Assembly: GCA_009829735.1 (NCBI GenBank)
Contig: CM020618.1
Coordinates: 30,666,894-30,730,893, forward strand
Source: Pyropia yezoensis
Lineage: Eukaryota; Rhodophyta; Bangiophyceae; Bangiales; Bangiaceae
Length of the DNA: 64,000 nt
Direction of reading: 5' to 3'
The notes under the pieces: model-generated
Seen by the model: the letters and a program-made list of their open reading frames with translations, nothing else
Databases searched by the model: none
What the model was told of the DNA's origin: nothing
Program-made: the position numbers and the translations under genes
Part shown: piece after piece, positions 32,697 to 42,489 of the stretch
How the letters are laid out: the number at the start of each line of letters is the position of its first letter
Position numbering within the stretch: the stretch's first letter is position 1

Positions 32697-35099
32697 TCAG
32701 TCCTTGTCCTCCTCTTCCCCGTCCGAGCTTGAACGGGCGCCACCGGAACTGTCGTCGTGTTCCGACTCCGTGGCTGGTACTGATGAGTTTGACGACCCCG
32801 GGTTGCGACTGGGCTGGTCGCCCGAGTGCCGCGCCCGCTTGGAAGGTCTGTCTGAGCCCTCATCCTCTGCCTCGGGCGGCCGGCGGCGGGCGGCTTGCTT
32901 GGCGCGGCCGCCGGCGCCGCCGCCACCGTCGGGGGTTTCCGCCTCGGGCGGCTCGCGGCGGGCGGCTTGCTTGGCGCGGCCGCCGGCGCCGCCGCCACCG
33001 TCGGGGGGTTCCGCCTCGGGCGGCTCGCGGCGGGCGGCTTGCTCGGCGCCGGCACCGGCGTCGTCGGTGGTCTCATCCATACACTCGGTGGAGGGTGATA
33101 CCACGCGTTCGCCCTTGTCGGACATGACGCGACCGACCTTGGCAACCAGGTCGATCTTACGTGATGTGAAGTCACTGATATGAACGCTGTCCATCCGAGC
33201 GGCCGCTGCGTATGAAACAGAGTCCTCAAGCAGACGGTTGATCTCCGCCCGAGTGGCCACGGACAAACGGGCAGACACGACGACGTTCTGCACAGACGCC
33301 AGCCGGATCCTGTCGACAGCCCCCAGCAAGCTTTCCTTGGCCATCATCCATCTGGCGCGCGCCCGGACGCCGTCCTCTATGGCTCGGTTTTCTGCCATCA
33401 GCTGCAACAGCTTACGCTCGTCGATCTTGCGGATCGTGTCGGAAACGGTCAGCTGGTGGGTGGCCGGGCCGCTGTCCAGTAGGTCCCGCACCAACACCGA
33501 CAGCTCGCCACTGGTGTTCATCTTGAACGTCACCTCAGCCTTCGGGACAACGCCGGGCTCCTTGGGGGTGAGGACGAATAAAAACTCACCCAGAAGACGC
33601 GCGTGTTTGGTGTCACTGACCCATTCAGCGTCCCCCTCGTAAACGCTGAACCGAACGGATGTCTTCCGGTTGTAGCCGTTGAAGACACGGGTCGAGGACG
33701 CCGGCAGGTTCTGATTCTTCTCAACAACAGTGACAATCTCGCCAGTGTTGACCTCAACACCGAGCCGCGACGACGTCACGTCCATGAGCGTCAGCCTGCT
33801 CACGGGGCCCGTATCGTGGTCCCGAGACAGCTCCCACGCGTGCGCCGCCGCCCCTGCGGCGACGGCCTCGTCCGCGTCCAGCCGCACGCTCAACTTGACG
33901 TCCGGAAAAGCCTCTGTCAGTACAGCCTGAAAGCCCGGGATACGGGAAGAGCCGCCGACAAGGATGAACTCGTGGATGACCAGGTTACCGCCGGTATCCC
34001 GGCACAACCCGTCGTTGCGCCTGTCACGGTGCTTGGCCTGTGCTGCTCGGACGGCTTTCTTTACAACAGCGACCGCCCGGTCGTACACCGGAGCCCTGCA
34101 CCAGTCGTTCATCTCGGTGCGGCGGATGGTCATTGCGAAGTCGTTGTCATCCGCGTCCACAACCGTTGGTACCGAAATATCCGCGCTGACTGAGTCGGAC
34201 AGCACCGCCTTTGCTGCCGTACAGGCCGCCAGCACACGAGCTGCGCGGCGCGCAGTGATGGGAACATCCTTGAGCTCCTTCCGGATCTGGTCCTTAACCT
34301 TGTCCGCGAGGATGCGGTCGACGTCCTCGCCTCCCAGGTACGGGTCGCCCTCGGTCGAGATGGCCGCCACGTACGGATCACGGGTGCCGTCGTCGCCCAG
34401 GCTGACGCCGACCTTGAGCATCGTCACGTCAAAGGTACCGCCTCCAAAGTCGACGACACCCGCCACCTTGGCAGGCATGATGGTGTTTTTGTCGACACCG
34501 GCCCATTCCATGTAGCCGTGTGCGATGGCAGCAGCCGTCGGCTCATTAAGAAAGCCAATAAAGACGACCGGGGGGACTGCCATCATCACGGCCTTCCTTG
34601 TCGCCTCGCGCTGCTCCACGGAAAAGTGTGCGGGGACGGTCACGGCCACGCCGACGACAGGATCACCGATCTTGTCCTGCGCCACCTTGAGGACGTGCGA
34701 AAGAATGAAGGCGCTAATCTGTTCCGGGCGGAACCGGCGCACCTCCTTCTTGAACGTCACCTCCACGACCGGGCTCCGCTTTCCGTCCCCGTCCACTTCG
34801 GCGACGATCTTACAGCGACTGTTCGCGACCTCCCGCTGGACGTGGGGGTGGTCCCACGGCAGCCCCATCAGGCGCTTGACGCAGGTCACAGTATCGACTC
34901 CCTTGGATGACATCTTGGATGTCGCCTTGGTGCCAACCAGCATCTCCTCGTCCGTGAACGACACAACCGACGGGATGGTTGCCCTACCAACGCTGTCGCG
35001 GATGATGATCGCCTGGCCGGTGGTCGGGTTCCATTTTGCCGCGACGGAGAAGGTAGTCCCCAGGTCGATACCAATCACAGGGCCACACAGCCCCGGCAT
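32697..35099 (-). CDS. Divergent Hsp70-family chaperone with repeated C-terminal tail
   Basis: 800 residues against about 640-670 for ordinary Hsp70. The ATPase domain is clear: GIDLGTTFSVAA near residue 10, VVDFGGGTFDVTML near 210, EFILVGGSSRIPG near 375. A recognisable substrate-binding domain follows, and a helical lid region is present. From about residue 680 the tail holds three near-repeats of roughly 23 residues (EQAARREPPEAE, GGGGAGGRAKQ), a basic patch (RPSKRARHSG) and an acidic end (DGEEEDKD). There is no EEVD cytosolic or KDEL ER signal. Sequence divergence and the basic patch suggest a specialised, perhaps nuclear paralog. It is single-exon. Poly-G sequence lies upstream of the ATG. 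Confidence 0.9.
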   Translation of the reverse strand: MPGLCGPVIGIDLGTTFSVAAKWNPTTGQAIIIRDSVGRATIPSVVSFTDEEMLVGTKATSKMSSKGVDTVTCVKRLMGLPWDHPHVQREVANSRCKIVAEVDGDGKRSPVVEVTFKKEVRRFRPEQISAFILSHVLKVAQDKIGDPVVGVAVTVPAHFSVEQREATRKAVMMAVPPVVFIGFLNEPTAAAIAHGYMEWAGVDKNTIMPAKVAGVVDFGGGTFDVTMLKVGVSLGDDGTRDPYVAAISTEGDPYLGGEDVDRILADKVKDQIRKELKDVPITARRAARVLAACTAAKAVLSDSVSADISVPTVVDADDNDFAMTIRRTEMNDWCRAPVYDRAVAVVKKAVRAAQAKHRDRRNDGLCRDTGGNLVIHEFILVGGSSRIPGFQAVLTEAFPDVKLSVRLDADEAVAAGAAAHAWELSRDHDTGPVSRLTLMDVTSSRLGVEVNTGEIVTVVEKNQNLPASSTRVFNGYNRKTSVRFSVYEGDAEWVSDTKHARLLGEFLFVLTPKEPGVVPKAEVTFKMNTSGELSVLVRDLLDSGPATHQLTVSDTIRKIDERKLLQLMAENRAIEDGVRARARWMMAKESLLGAVDRIRLASVQNVVVSARLSVATRAEINRLLEDSVSYAAAARMDSVHISDFTSRKIDLVAKVGRVMSDKGERVVSPSTECMDETTDDAGAGAEQAARREPPEAEPPDGGGGAGGRAKQAARREPPEAETPDGGGGAGGRAKQAARRRPPEAEDEGSDRPSKRARHSGDQPSRNPGSSNSSVPATESEHDDSSGGARSSSDGEEEDKD

Positions 35100-35958
35100 C
35101 GTGGGGGGTGGGGGGAGGGGGGAGGGGGGAGGGGCGGGGGGGATGCGGGGACGGGGTGGAGAGCGCGGTATGCACCGACCGGAGGGAGGGGAGGGGGAGG
35201 GCGTGGAGAACGTGGTTGCTAAAGGCAGAGGCCGCCGGGGTTAAGTAGCCAAGCATGGCCCCGGAGGCGTGCCGGGAGCAGGACGAGAAATAGTCAGTCC
35301 TGGGCGAGTCGCGATCGCGGGAACGGTCGCAAGGAACACGCAGCAATGACCAAACGGCCGTTGAGCGCGGTGCACGGCCGTGGTCACCAAAGGCGGCAGC
35401 AGCTGCCAATGGGTCGCCGAGTACCACGAAAGACGCGCAGCGCGCACGCGACCCGTGCGCACCAGTCCACACGTGACACGAAATTCGAAGCGACTGACTC
35501 GATTGGCGTCCGCCACCAGGCGGAAAAACGTCATGACCCGTGCGTGGCCCGTGGGAGGGAGGCGGTGCGGACCACCCCAACCCATGGTTGGCGAAATGCA
35601 TGTGTTTTTTGAGTCGCCTTTGATTAAAGCATGCTGTAATTAAAGGCCTCTTTTTAATGTATCACCGACGTGCCATTTTCGTACCTTTTCTAGGGTGTGA
35701 TTGGGTGTGACCGCACGTCACGCCCCGGTTTGGGGGCGAGTTACCCAAGCCTACTCGGCGCATATCAGGATTCATGATTAACCCCGAAGCATATGAATTT
35801 GGTCAGCTGACAGGACCACCTCCGGTCCACGTGGGCTATTGACCAATCCCGATGACAGGCCCCTGATAGGCAGTGGCGAAACTTCATGCCCCAACTCGTC
35901 TTATTACCAGTATGGCAAGGCAATGGGCCCAATTCGGTACCCCGGAAGGCGTCCAGTG

Positions 35959-35997
<39 letters not shown>

Positions 35998-36740
35998 GCG
36001 CCAGCAACGTGATCTTATAAATCACAGCCAGTCTGGACGTGGCGTCGGCCATTCTTATTGGGATCCTTGTCCACTAATGTCCACCACGTATTAGGGCCGT
36101 AGCTGAAAGAAGAGCGCCAAAGCTGGTTCGAGCACCGGCGCTCGGCCACCGTGCGGGTGGGCTGCGCGGCGGTGACCCGCCGCCGGCCGTCGTGAGCAGC
36201 GGCGACCACACGGTGGTGGCAGCGGCGTCTCCGCGCAGAGGGGACGCCGCGGCAGCCGCGGTGAGGGTTGCCGAGGCGGTGGTGGCGGACATGGAGGCCA
36301 CCGCGGTGGTGGCCACTGCCGCCGCCACCGCCACCGAAGGGCGGGACCCGGCGTGGACGCCTCGGGCGCTGCCTACCGATGGGTTGCTCCCCGCCTACAG
36401 CGCGCTGGTCAAAGCGCACCGCCACCGGGGAGGGGAACGTGGACGCCACCGCCGCCGCCGCCCTGCGGGTGATGTGGACGCTCGCCGCGGCGGTGGGCGC
36501 GCGCGACGGGCGCGTCCGGCGGGTGCAGGCCGCCGCGGCGGTGGCGGAGGTGGCCAAGGCCGGGGGGGGGGGGGGGGGGGGGGGCGGGGAGGCGACGAAG
36601 GGGGAGGCGGCTGAGGCGGGGGGGGGGGGGGCGGGGCGGGGGGGGGGGGGGGGGGCGTTGAACGACGGGGGAGAGGATGAGCGGGATGGATATGCCGAGC
36701 GGAGGGAAGGACGGGTTGGACGGGCGTGCCGCTGGGGTTC
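35100..36740. other. Intergenic stretch with poly-G tract and an armadillo-like remnant
   Basis: 35600-35900 is unusually AT-rich for this window. 35960-35996 is an uninterrupted G tract. 36190-36590 shows protein-like Ala/Val/Asp-rich sequence in two successive frames (see findings). More G runs lie at 36558-36656, just before array B. No intact gene is supported. Confidence 0.45.
35960..35996 (+). repeat. 37-nt uninterrupted G tract
   Basis: A pure G run flanked by CCAGTGC and TGCGCC. Its length in the assembly is unlikely to be exact. Confidence 0.9.
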
Positions 36741-37235
36741 GGTAGCCTGCCGGCAGGCCCCTATTCTTTGTACGTGGCCTGCTGGCCTGCCCAATTCAAT
36801 GCAGGTCGCCTGCCGGCAGGCCCCAACTCAACGATGGTGGCCTGCCGAGCGGCCTAGTTCAAAGTCGGTGGCCTGCCGGCCTGCGCAATTCAATGTCGGT
36901 GGCCTGCCGGCCTGCCCAGATCCATTGTCGGTGGCCTGCCGGCCTGTGCCACGTATTGTCGGTGGCCTGCCGGCCTGTGCCACGTATTGTCGGTGGCCTG
37001 CCGGCCTGTGCCACGTATTGTCGGTGGCCTGCCGGCCTGTGCCACGTATTGTCGGTGGCCTGCCGGCCTGTGCCACGTATTGTCGGTGGCCTGCCGGCCT
37101 GTGCCACGTATTGTCGGTGGCCTGCCGGCCTGTGCCACGTATTGTCGGTGGCCTGCCGGCCTGTGCCACGTATTGTCGGTGGCCTGCCGGCCTGCCCAAT
37201 TCAATGTCGGTGGCCGGCTGGCCTGTCAAAACTTC
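36741..37235 (+). repeat. 31-bp minisatellite array B
   Basis: Four or more degenerate leader units (variable parts CAGGCCCCTATTCTTTG, CAGGCCCCAACTCAACG and GCGGCCTAGTTCAAAG) are followed by homogeneous units. 36930-37177 holds eight identical 31-bp units of core GGTGGCCTGCCGG plus CCTGTGCCACGTATTGTC. Two divergent units close the array. Because 31 is not a multiple of three, all reading frames give a 31-residue repeat, which is a by-product rather than a protein. Confidence 0.95.
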
Positions 37236-37608
37236 CCGCGCGCCCGTGAAGCGACAACTCCCCCACTGGCCTCAGCCGCCCCACGAGACGCAGCAGGTAC
37301 GGCGCCAGTGGGAGTGGGCGCGACCAGCCAGTCGCGAATGGCTTCTACTTGTCCAAAAGCAGCCCACCCCTCGGACGTGGCACCATGCCCCCAGCCCCTG
37401 ACCCGGTCGAATGTGACTGCCCCCCCCCCCGCCCCCCCCCCCCCCCCCCCCCCCCTCGCCCCTCGCCCCTCTTCCCTCCCTCTACCCACAAAGCAGCTGT
37501 TTCACAGCCTACAGTAAATCGCGCTTCTCACAAAACATACACCCCCTGCGGTGGTGGTTGTGATGGGCACCCCCTTCCACCAGGGCCCAGCAGTGTGTCG
37601 GACCACAT
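37236..37608. other. Spacer between array B and the coiled-coil gene
   Basis: No supported gene. It holds a poly-C tract at about 37422-37454 and an AT-richer stretch downstream of the stop codon of the coiled-coil gene. Confidence 0.4.
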
Positions 37609-38520
37609 CTACATGCGCCGACGTTTGTGGGGTGAGCGGTACCTATCCCCGTCTAGCTCGTGAGCAACGCCGCCCGCAAGGGCTTCCACGGCCTCCCCGC
37701 TGTATCGAGAGGGGTCGGGGCCACTGAGTTGTAACGCGGCCGGGTTCGAGGTCGCCTGTTTCAGCCGCTCCTCTGCCAGCCCCACCTCCCGGGAGGTCGC
37801 AGCGGCCAACGCGCGAGCCTCGGTAGTAGCGCTGATGGCGTCACCGGCAATCCTCTCCGCTACATGCAGTGCCCGAAGGGACGCGTCGGCACGCGCTGCG
37901 GCCGCGTCGTGCTCGTCTATCCTTGCTGCGAGGGTGTCACGTGCCTGCTGCCTCTCCGCCTCCATCACAGACAGACACGTGGACGCGATACGCAGCTGCT
38001 CGGCCGTCCCCTGTTCCCGCTCCTCTGCTTGGACGACCGCAGTGGAACGTGCCTTTACTCTCGTTTCCGCATCTGCCACGGCCGTCCGCGTGGCCTGTAC
38101 GTCGTCTGCGCGGCGCCTTGCCTTGGCCTCTGTACGGCACACGTTCGATAAAGCAACGAGGTGCGCGTCAGACACACTCGCGAGGCGGCCGAGCGCATCT
38201 CGCACGCACTTCAGATCGTCCCTACGCCGCGTCACCGCCTTGACACTCTCGTCCAGCGCCTCCACCGCAAGACGAGTCCGTGTTATACCTTCCTCCAAAC
38301 GCCGGTGGTGCAGTAGGGTATTCAAACGGCTTTGGGAGAGGCTAAAGGCAGTAGGATCATCGTCGGAATCCCCGCACCAAAGCTTTGGTGTTCGTACCGA
38401 CAGGGGGGTCGGGACGACCACACTCCCATCAGCAGACAGTGTACGGATGTACGTGACGACTCGTCCCCGTCCAGGGTCCTCCAAGGAGGCATCTGGGCGA
38501 CCGGTCAGCGGCCCGCTCAT
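37609..38520 (-). CDS. Orphan coiled-coil protein with basic C-terminus
   Basis: 303 residues, single exon, start MSGPLTGRPDASLEDPGRGR, chosen because the upstream frame is pure Pro/Ser repeat. Residues of about 75-270 are an almost continuous heptad-rich helix full of Ala, Glu, Arg and Asp (VADAETRVKARSTAVVQAEE, ARDTLAARIDEHDAAAARAD), predicted to be a long coiled coil. The end, SPHKRRRM, could be a nuclear localisation signal. The amino-acid make-up of the coil resembles that in the gene at 43347-45854. No known family is recognised. Confidence 0.65.
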   Translation of the reverse strand: MSGPLTGRPDASLEDPGRGRVVTYIRTLSADGSVVVPTPLSVRTPKLWCGDSDDDPTAFSLSQSRLNTLLHHRRLEEGITRTRLAVEALDESVKAVTRRRDDLKCVRDALGRLASVSDAHLVALSNVCRTEAKARRRADDVQATRTAVADAETRVKARSTAVVQAEEREQGTAEQLRIASTCLSVMEAERQQARDTLAARIDEHDAAAARADASLRALHVAERIAGDAISATTEARALAAATSREVGLAEERLKQATSNPAALQLSGPDPSRYSGEAVEALAGGVAHELDGDRYRSPHKRRRM

Positions 38521-38764
38521 CTCGTATATGCTGGGGAGACAGACGGGTGGAGTCGGCCGCGGGTGATAAGGAGGAAGGGGTTGTTGGAGAGAGTGAGGGG
38601 GAAAGGCGGCGCGGCGGGGAGGAGGCAGGGTGGCGTGGGGGTTTGCAGGGGAGAGCTTGGGGGGGTGCGGGGGTGGGGAGGATGAAGAGGTGGGGGAGTC
38701 GGGCAGGGAGGATGGAGAAGAGGGGAATGGAGGATGGGGAGGAAGGGGACGCGGGATGGGAGTG

Positions 38765-39050
38765 TAGGGGGGGGGGGGGGGGGGGGGGGGAGGAAGGGGG
38801 GGAGTGGGGGCGAACGGCGGGGGGGGGAGGAAGGGGGGAGTGGGGGCGAACGGCGGGCGGGGGGAGGAAGGGGGGGAGTGGGGGCGAACGGCGGGGGGGG
38901 GGAGGAAGGGGGGGAGTGGGGGCGAACGGCGGGGGGGGGGAGGAAGGGGGGGAGTGGGGGCGAACGGCGGGGGGGAAGCGGGGGCGAAGGGCGGGGGGGA
39001 AGCGGGGGCGGGGGGGGGGGGGGGGGGGAAGGGGGGGGGGGTGAGGAAGC
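38765..39050. repeat. G-rich tandem repeat, unit about 36 bp
   Basis: Five to six units of GGAGGAAGGGGGGGAGTG followed by GGGGCGAACGGCGGGG, with run lengths of G varying between units. The block lies 250 bp upstream of the coiled-coil gene start and ends in long G runs. Confidence 0.85.
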
Positions 39051-41035
39051 AGACGATATAGCAGGAGTATGAGAGGGGCACGACGACAGGGCTGTTTTCC
39101 CAAATAATGAAGCGGGAGTGGGTGAGGGTGACGTACGTGTGGCCACAGTCACTGGATAGCACCCCTGGTCAAGACCGGACATCTGGGTCGGACACGTGGA
39201 ATTGTTTCAACCGCCATGTGACACTTTTTGAATCTCTCCTGCGATCACTGTGCTTCTCTCACGGCCGTAGCGCGTCCGCTTCTTTACACCCACTAGTGGA
39301 CGAAACACGTCTACACCACAGCCTGGGGTCATCGAGTGGAAGTTTAACGGCGACAGTGCACCACCAGCACTGTTCCTGCTCTTCCCAAGCCATGGCGCAC
39401 AGCACAACGATGACCACGCGGCCATGTTGACCAGCAGCCCACCGAGAACAATCCGACTAATGTGGGCACATACTTTTTCTCCCTACCTCTGTTGCTATGG
39501 GTCTTTGTTTCTTCATGTCTGTGCCATCGTCTCGGAGGACAGGTTCACGGCATCTCTCTTGGTCGAGCGTGTTTTTATTGGGGCTGCGCCTGCCTACGTG
39601 TGCGTCGTTTGCCCCTCCCCTTTTCTTTACCCCAGCGGTGGCGCAGATCGGCCGCTGCTATGTCCATGGGCACTTTTAAGTCCGCCCCCCCGCCGAGGTA
39701 CGTGCACGTTTGTCAGAAAGGCAACTGAAAAGCAGACCCTCCTGGCCTGCTTTCCTACGTCATCATGAAAAGAAGCTCACGGACAACAAGGGCATGTTCT
39801 TACGTAGGTGCTTTTTCTCAACGACTTTCCTCTTGCGGCCATGTGTACCTTTTTTATCTTCTCATGTTATTACCTCTGGCCAGGTACCCGTCCTCCCTCA
39901 GGATTGAGAAAGTTTTTATTGGTGCTGCTCCTGCCTATGCGATTGTGACCACGCACGCCGCAACGCCAGCCGCCGGGTGCCAATGGTTGCTCGGGTCGTA
40001 CCAGCGCAAGCCCCGTGCGGGGATGGCCTTCCACCTTGGTCGAGGCGTGCTGCTCGCTAGAGAAGTGACAGCTCTTGGCCACTGCCCCTTCGAAAACAGT
40101 CCGATTTCATCGAAGAATGACAAGCGGTCGCTGCCAGCAGCGCTGGTCTGCACCAGACGATGGACACACGCGCAATGCCACGATTACGCGGCGCGGTGAG
40201 AAGAGGCGACCAACGCGGAGGCGGCGACGGCCACCGTCGCCGCCACACTGGGGAACGCCGGGGGCGCCGGGGGAGCCAACGCGCGTCCGCCGCGGCCGCC
40301 GGCGTCGCCACACAACTGTCGCCGCCGTCGCCACCGTCGCCGCCGTCGCCGCCGCCGCCCCACGCCCCTTGTAGCTGCCATTGCAGCAGCAGGGGGCCAG
40401 GGGGTGCGGTCGCGAATCGGCTGTGGGAAGGGTGGCGCGGGCGCGGCGGCGGCTGTGGCTCTCGCACCCGCCGACACAGAGGCCCCTGTCCCCTTTGGCA
40501 TCGGCAGCAGCGGTGACGGCGGCGGCGGCGGCAGCGTCGACGGCGGCGATCCCTCTGTTCTCCCCGCCGGCACGTGTATTGCAGCATCAGTGGTGCTTGC
40601 CAGTGGCGTCCGTGAGGCGGGACGCATTGGTGGGGACTGGTGGGGACTCAGCACGAGGTCACGTGGGCCACCACTATGACCCGCGAAGTGGTGCGGAGCA
40701 GCCTTGTCGCAGCCGCATCCAATGCGGGGATAGACAGGGGGCAACCTACGTGGACCCCCACCCTGCTGTCACTGCTTGAGACCAGAGTGGTTCACAGACA
40801 CATGCAGCAGGCCGATATGGACCTGAGCGCGGTGTTGGGTTCGATTTGGGAGGGTAGCTCATCTCTCCACGCAGTACGCCCCCCCCCCCCCCCCCCCCCT
40901 CCACCCCCCCACCCCACCCCGCCCCCCCACCCCCCGCCTATCCCTTCCCCCCTCCCCCGCTCCCTCCCGCCCCCCCACCCCCCGCCTATCCCTTCCCCCC
41001 TCCCCCGCTCCCTCCCGCCCGCCCCCAACCCCCCC
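39051..41035. other. Intergenic stretch with a diverged duplication and poly-C tracts
   Basis: 39460-39990 holds two related segments (see findings). 40200-40680 is GCC-rich with no supported gene. 40873-40900 is a poly-C tract, followed by two copies of a C-rich unit of about 46 bp up to 41035. Confidence 0.4.
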
Positions 41036-42489
41036 TCAACAATTCGTCGTACGACTGAGTTTTTTCCTTGGCATCCCCGAGAGCTCGTCGGTGCGGCGTG
41101 CGAACCGGAACAGCGCCTGGTACCAGAATACATCCAAGTGGGCTGCGACCAACACAGCAACGCGATGTCGCATCAAGTCGTTGTTCTTACTCCTTAAAAG
41201 CAGATGTACGCCCGTGACACGTACAGGGGGGATGGTCTCCCCTGGGAGCGCACACTCCCACTCCCACGTCCCGTCCGCTAGTCCTGGTGGGATGAGGTCT
41301 GTCCACTGAAAGATACCTTTGCTGGGACCCAGCTGGGTACGCAGCCACGCGAAGAAGGTGCGGAGCCATGGCGAGGTGACTTGGTCCATCGCCTGTACAG
41401 CGCACGCACGCAAGAAGTTCCTCACCATTGGTGGGGTGACCGACGTTACCGCATCCTTCCCAGCGACTGCTGACTTGCGACCTTGTGACCCTGTCTCTGT
41501 CGTACGACCTCTGGCAAGGATCTTCCCTCGCGACGTCCTTGCCAGGTCTGACAAGGACACTGTCTCACTGGCGGCGCTGCCAGACGATCCTGCTGCCCCT
41601 ACCGCCGGCGCCCGGGCGGTGATGTGGTCCACGGCTCCCGCAGCAATGATGACCGCTGACAGATCCGCGGCGGCCACCCCCGCCTCGGCCGCCCCCGCCA
41701 CGGCGACTGGGCCGGCAGTCACGTCACCGCCCGCCGCACCACCCCCCGCCGCACCATCCCTCGCGATGGCGACTCGGTCGGAAGACACACCACCCCCCGC
41801 TACACCATCCCCCGCCATGGCGACTCGGTCGGAAGCCACACCACCCCCCGCTACACCACCCCCCGCCACACCACCCCCCGCCGCACCATCCGCCGCCGCG
41901 CCATCCCTCGCGATGGCGACTCGGTCGGAAGCCACACCACCCCCCGCTACACCATCCCCCGCCATGGCGACTGGGCCGGCAGCCACACCACCCCCCGCCG
42001 CACCACCCCCCGCCACACCACCCCCGCTACACCATCCGCCGCCGCGCCATCCCTCGCGATGGCGACTCGGTCGGAAGCCACACCACCCCCCGCTACACCA
42101 TCCCCCGCCATGGCGACTGGGCCGGCAGCCGCCTCCCCCGCCGCGGGTGTGTGACCAGGCGTGTCGACAGAGAGTCCGGGTTCAGCCACAGCTAAGCTGC
42201 TCCAAAGGAGAATGTTCTCGCGGATGTGTTTCTCACACATGCTCAGCAACTCGGACGGAATATCTCCCGTACCACATGGCAACACAAGAACCTCGATTGA
42301 GTCGCTCGTATGTCCTAGACCCCCATAAACGACGATGCACACGTGTCCAATAGCAGCTCGGCCAGCGTCCGTCAAACTCTGAACATAGGCCGTCAAGTGC
42401 GACCGGACGACGCCGAGGACGCTTGGAGCCTGACGAAAGACGGCATCTGCCTCGCCGTCGTCGGGTCCCAAAGGATATAGGACGTCCAT
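41036..42489 (-). CDS. Orphan family protein 2, repeat-rich middle, one frame change
   Basis: The N-terminal part (start MDVLYPLGPDDGEADAV at 42489) has the first family module, YVQSLTDAGRAAIGHVCIVV and a CEKHIRENILLWSS segment. The middle is an imperfect 17-residue repeat of the type GDGVAGGGVASDRVAIA. The C-terminal part reads WEWECALPGETIPPVRVTG and ends in a hydrophobic Trp/Tyr-rich segment, matching the gene at 31165. The two parts lie in different frames. The C run at about 42020-42024 is one base shorter than the same run in neighbouring repeat units, which accounts for the shift. It may be a real mutation or an assembly error. The function is unknown. Confidence 0.55.

Noticed and set aside
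30490-37235. 31-bp arrays as CRISPR-like repeat-spacer arrays
   Set aside because: The remainder between cores is the same in most units of an array, so there are no unique spacers. No cas genes are present, and the genome is eukaryotic.
36741-37401. Repeat proteins of type VACRPVPRIVGGLPAC read through the minisatellite
   Set aside because: A 31-bp period gives a 31-residue repeat in every frame. All frames of both strands are open, so this is a by-product of the DNA repeat.
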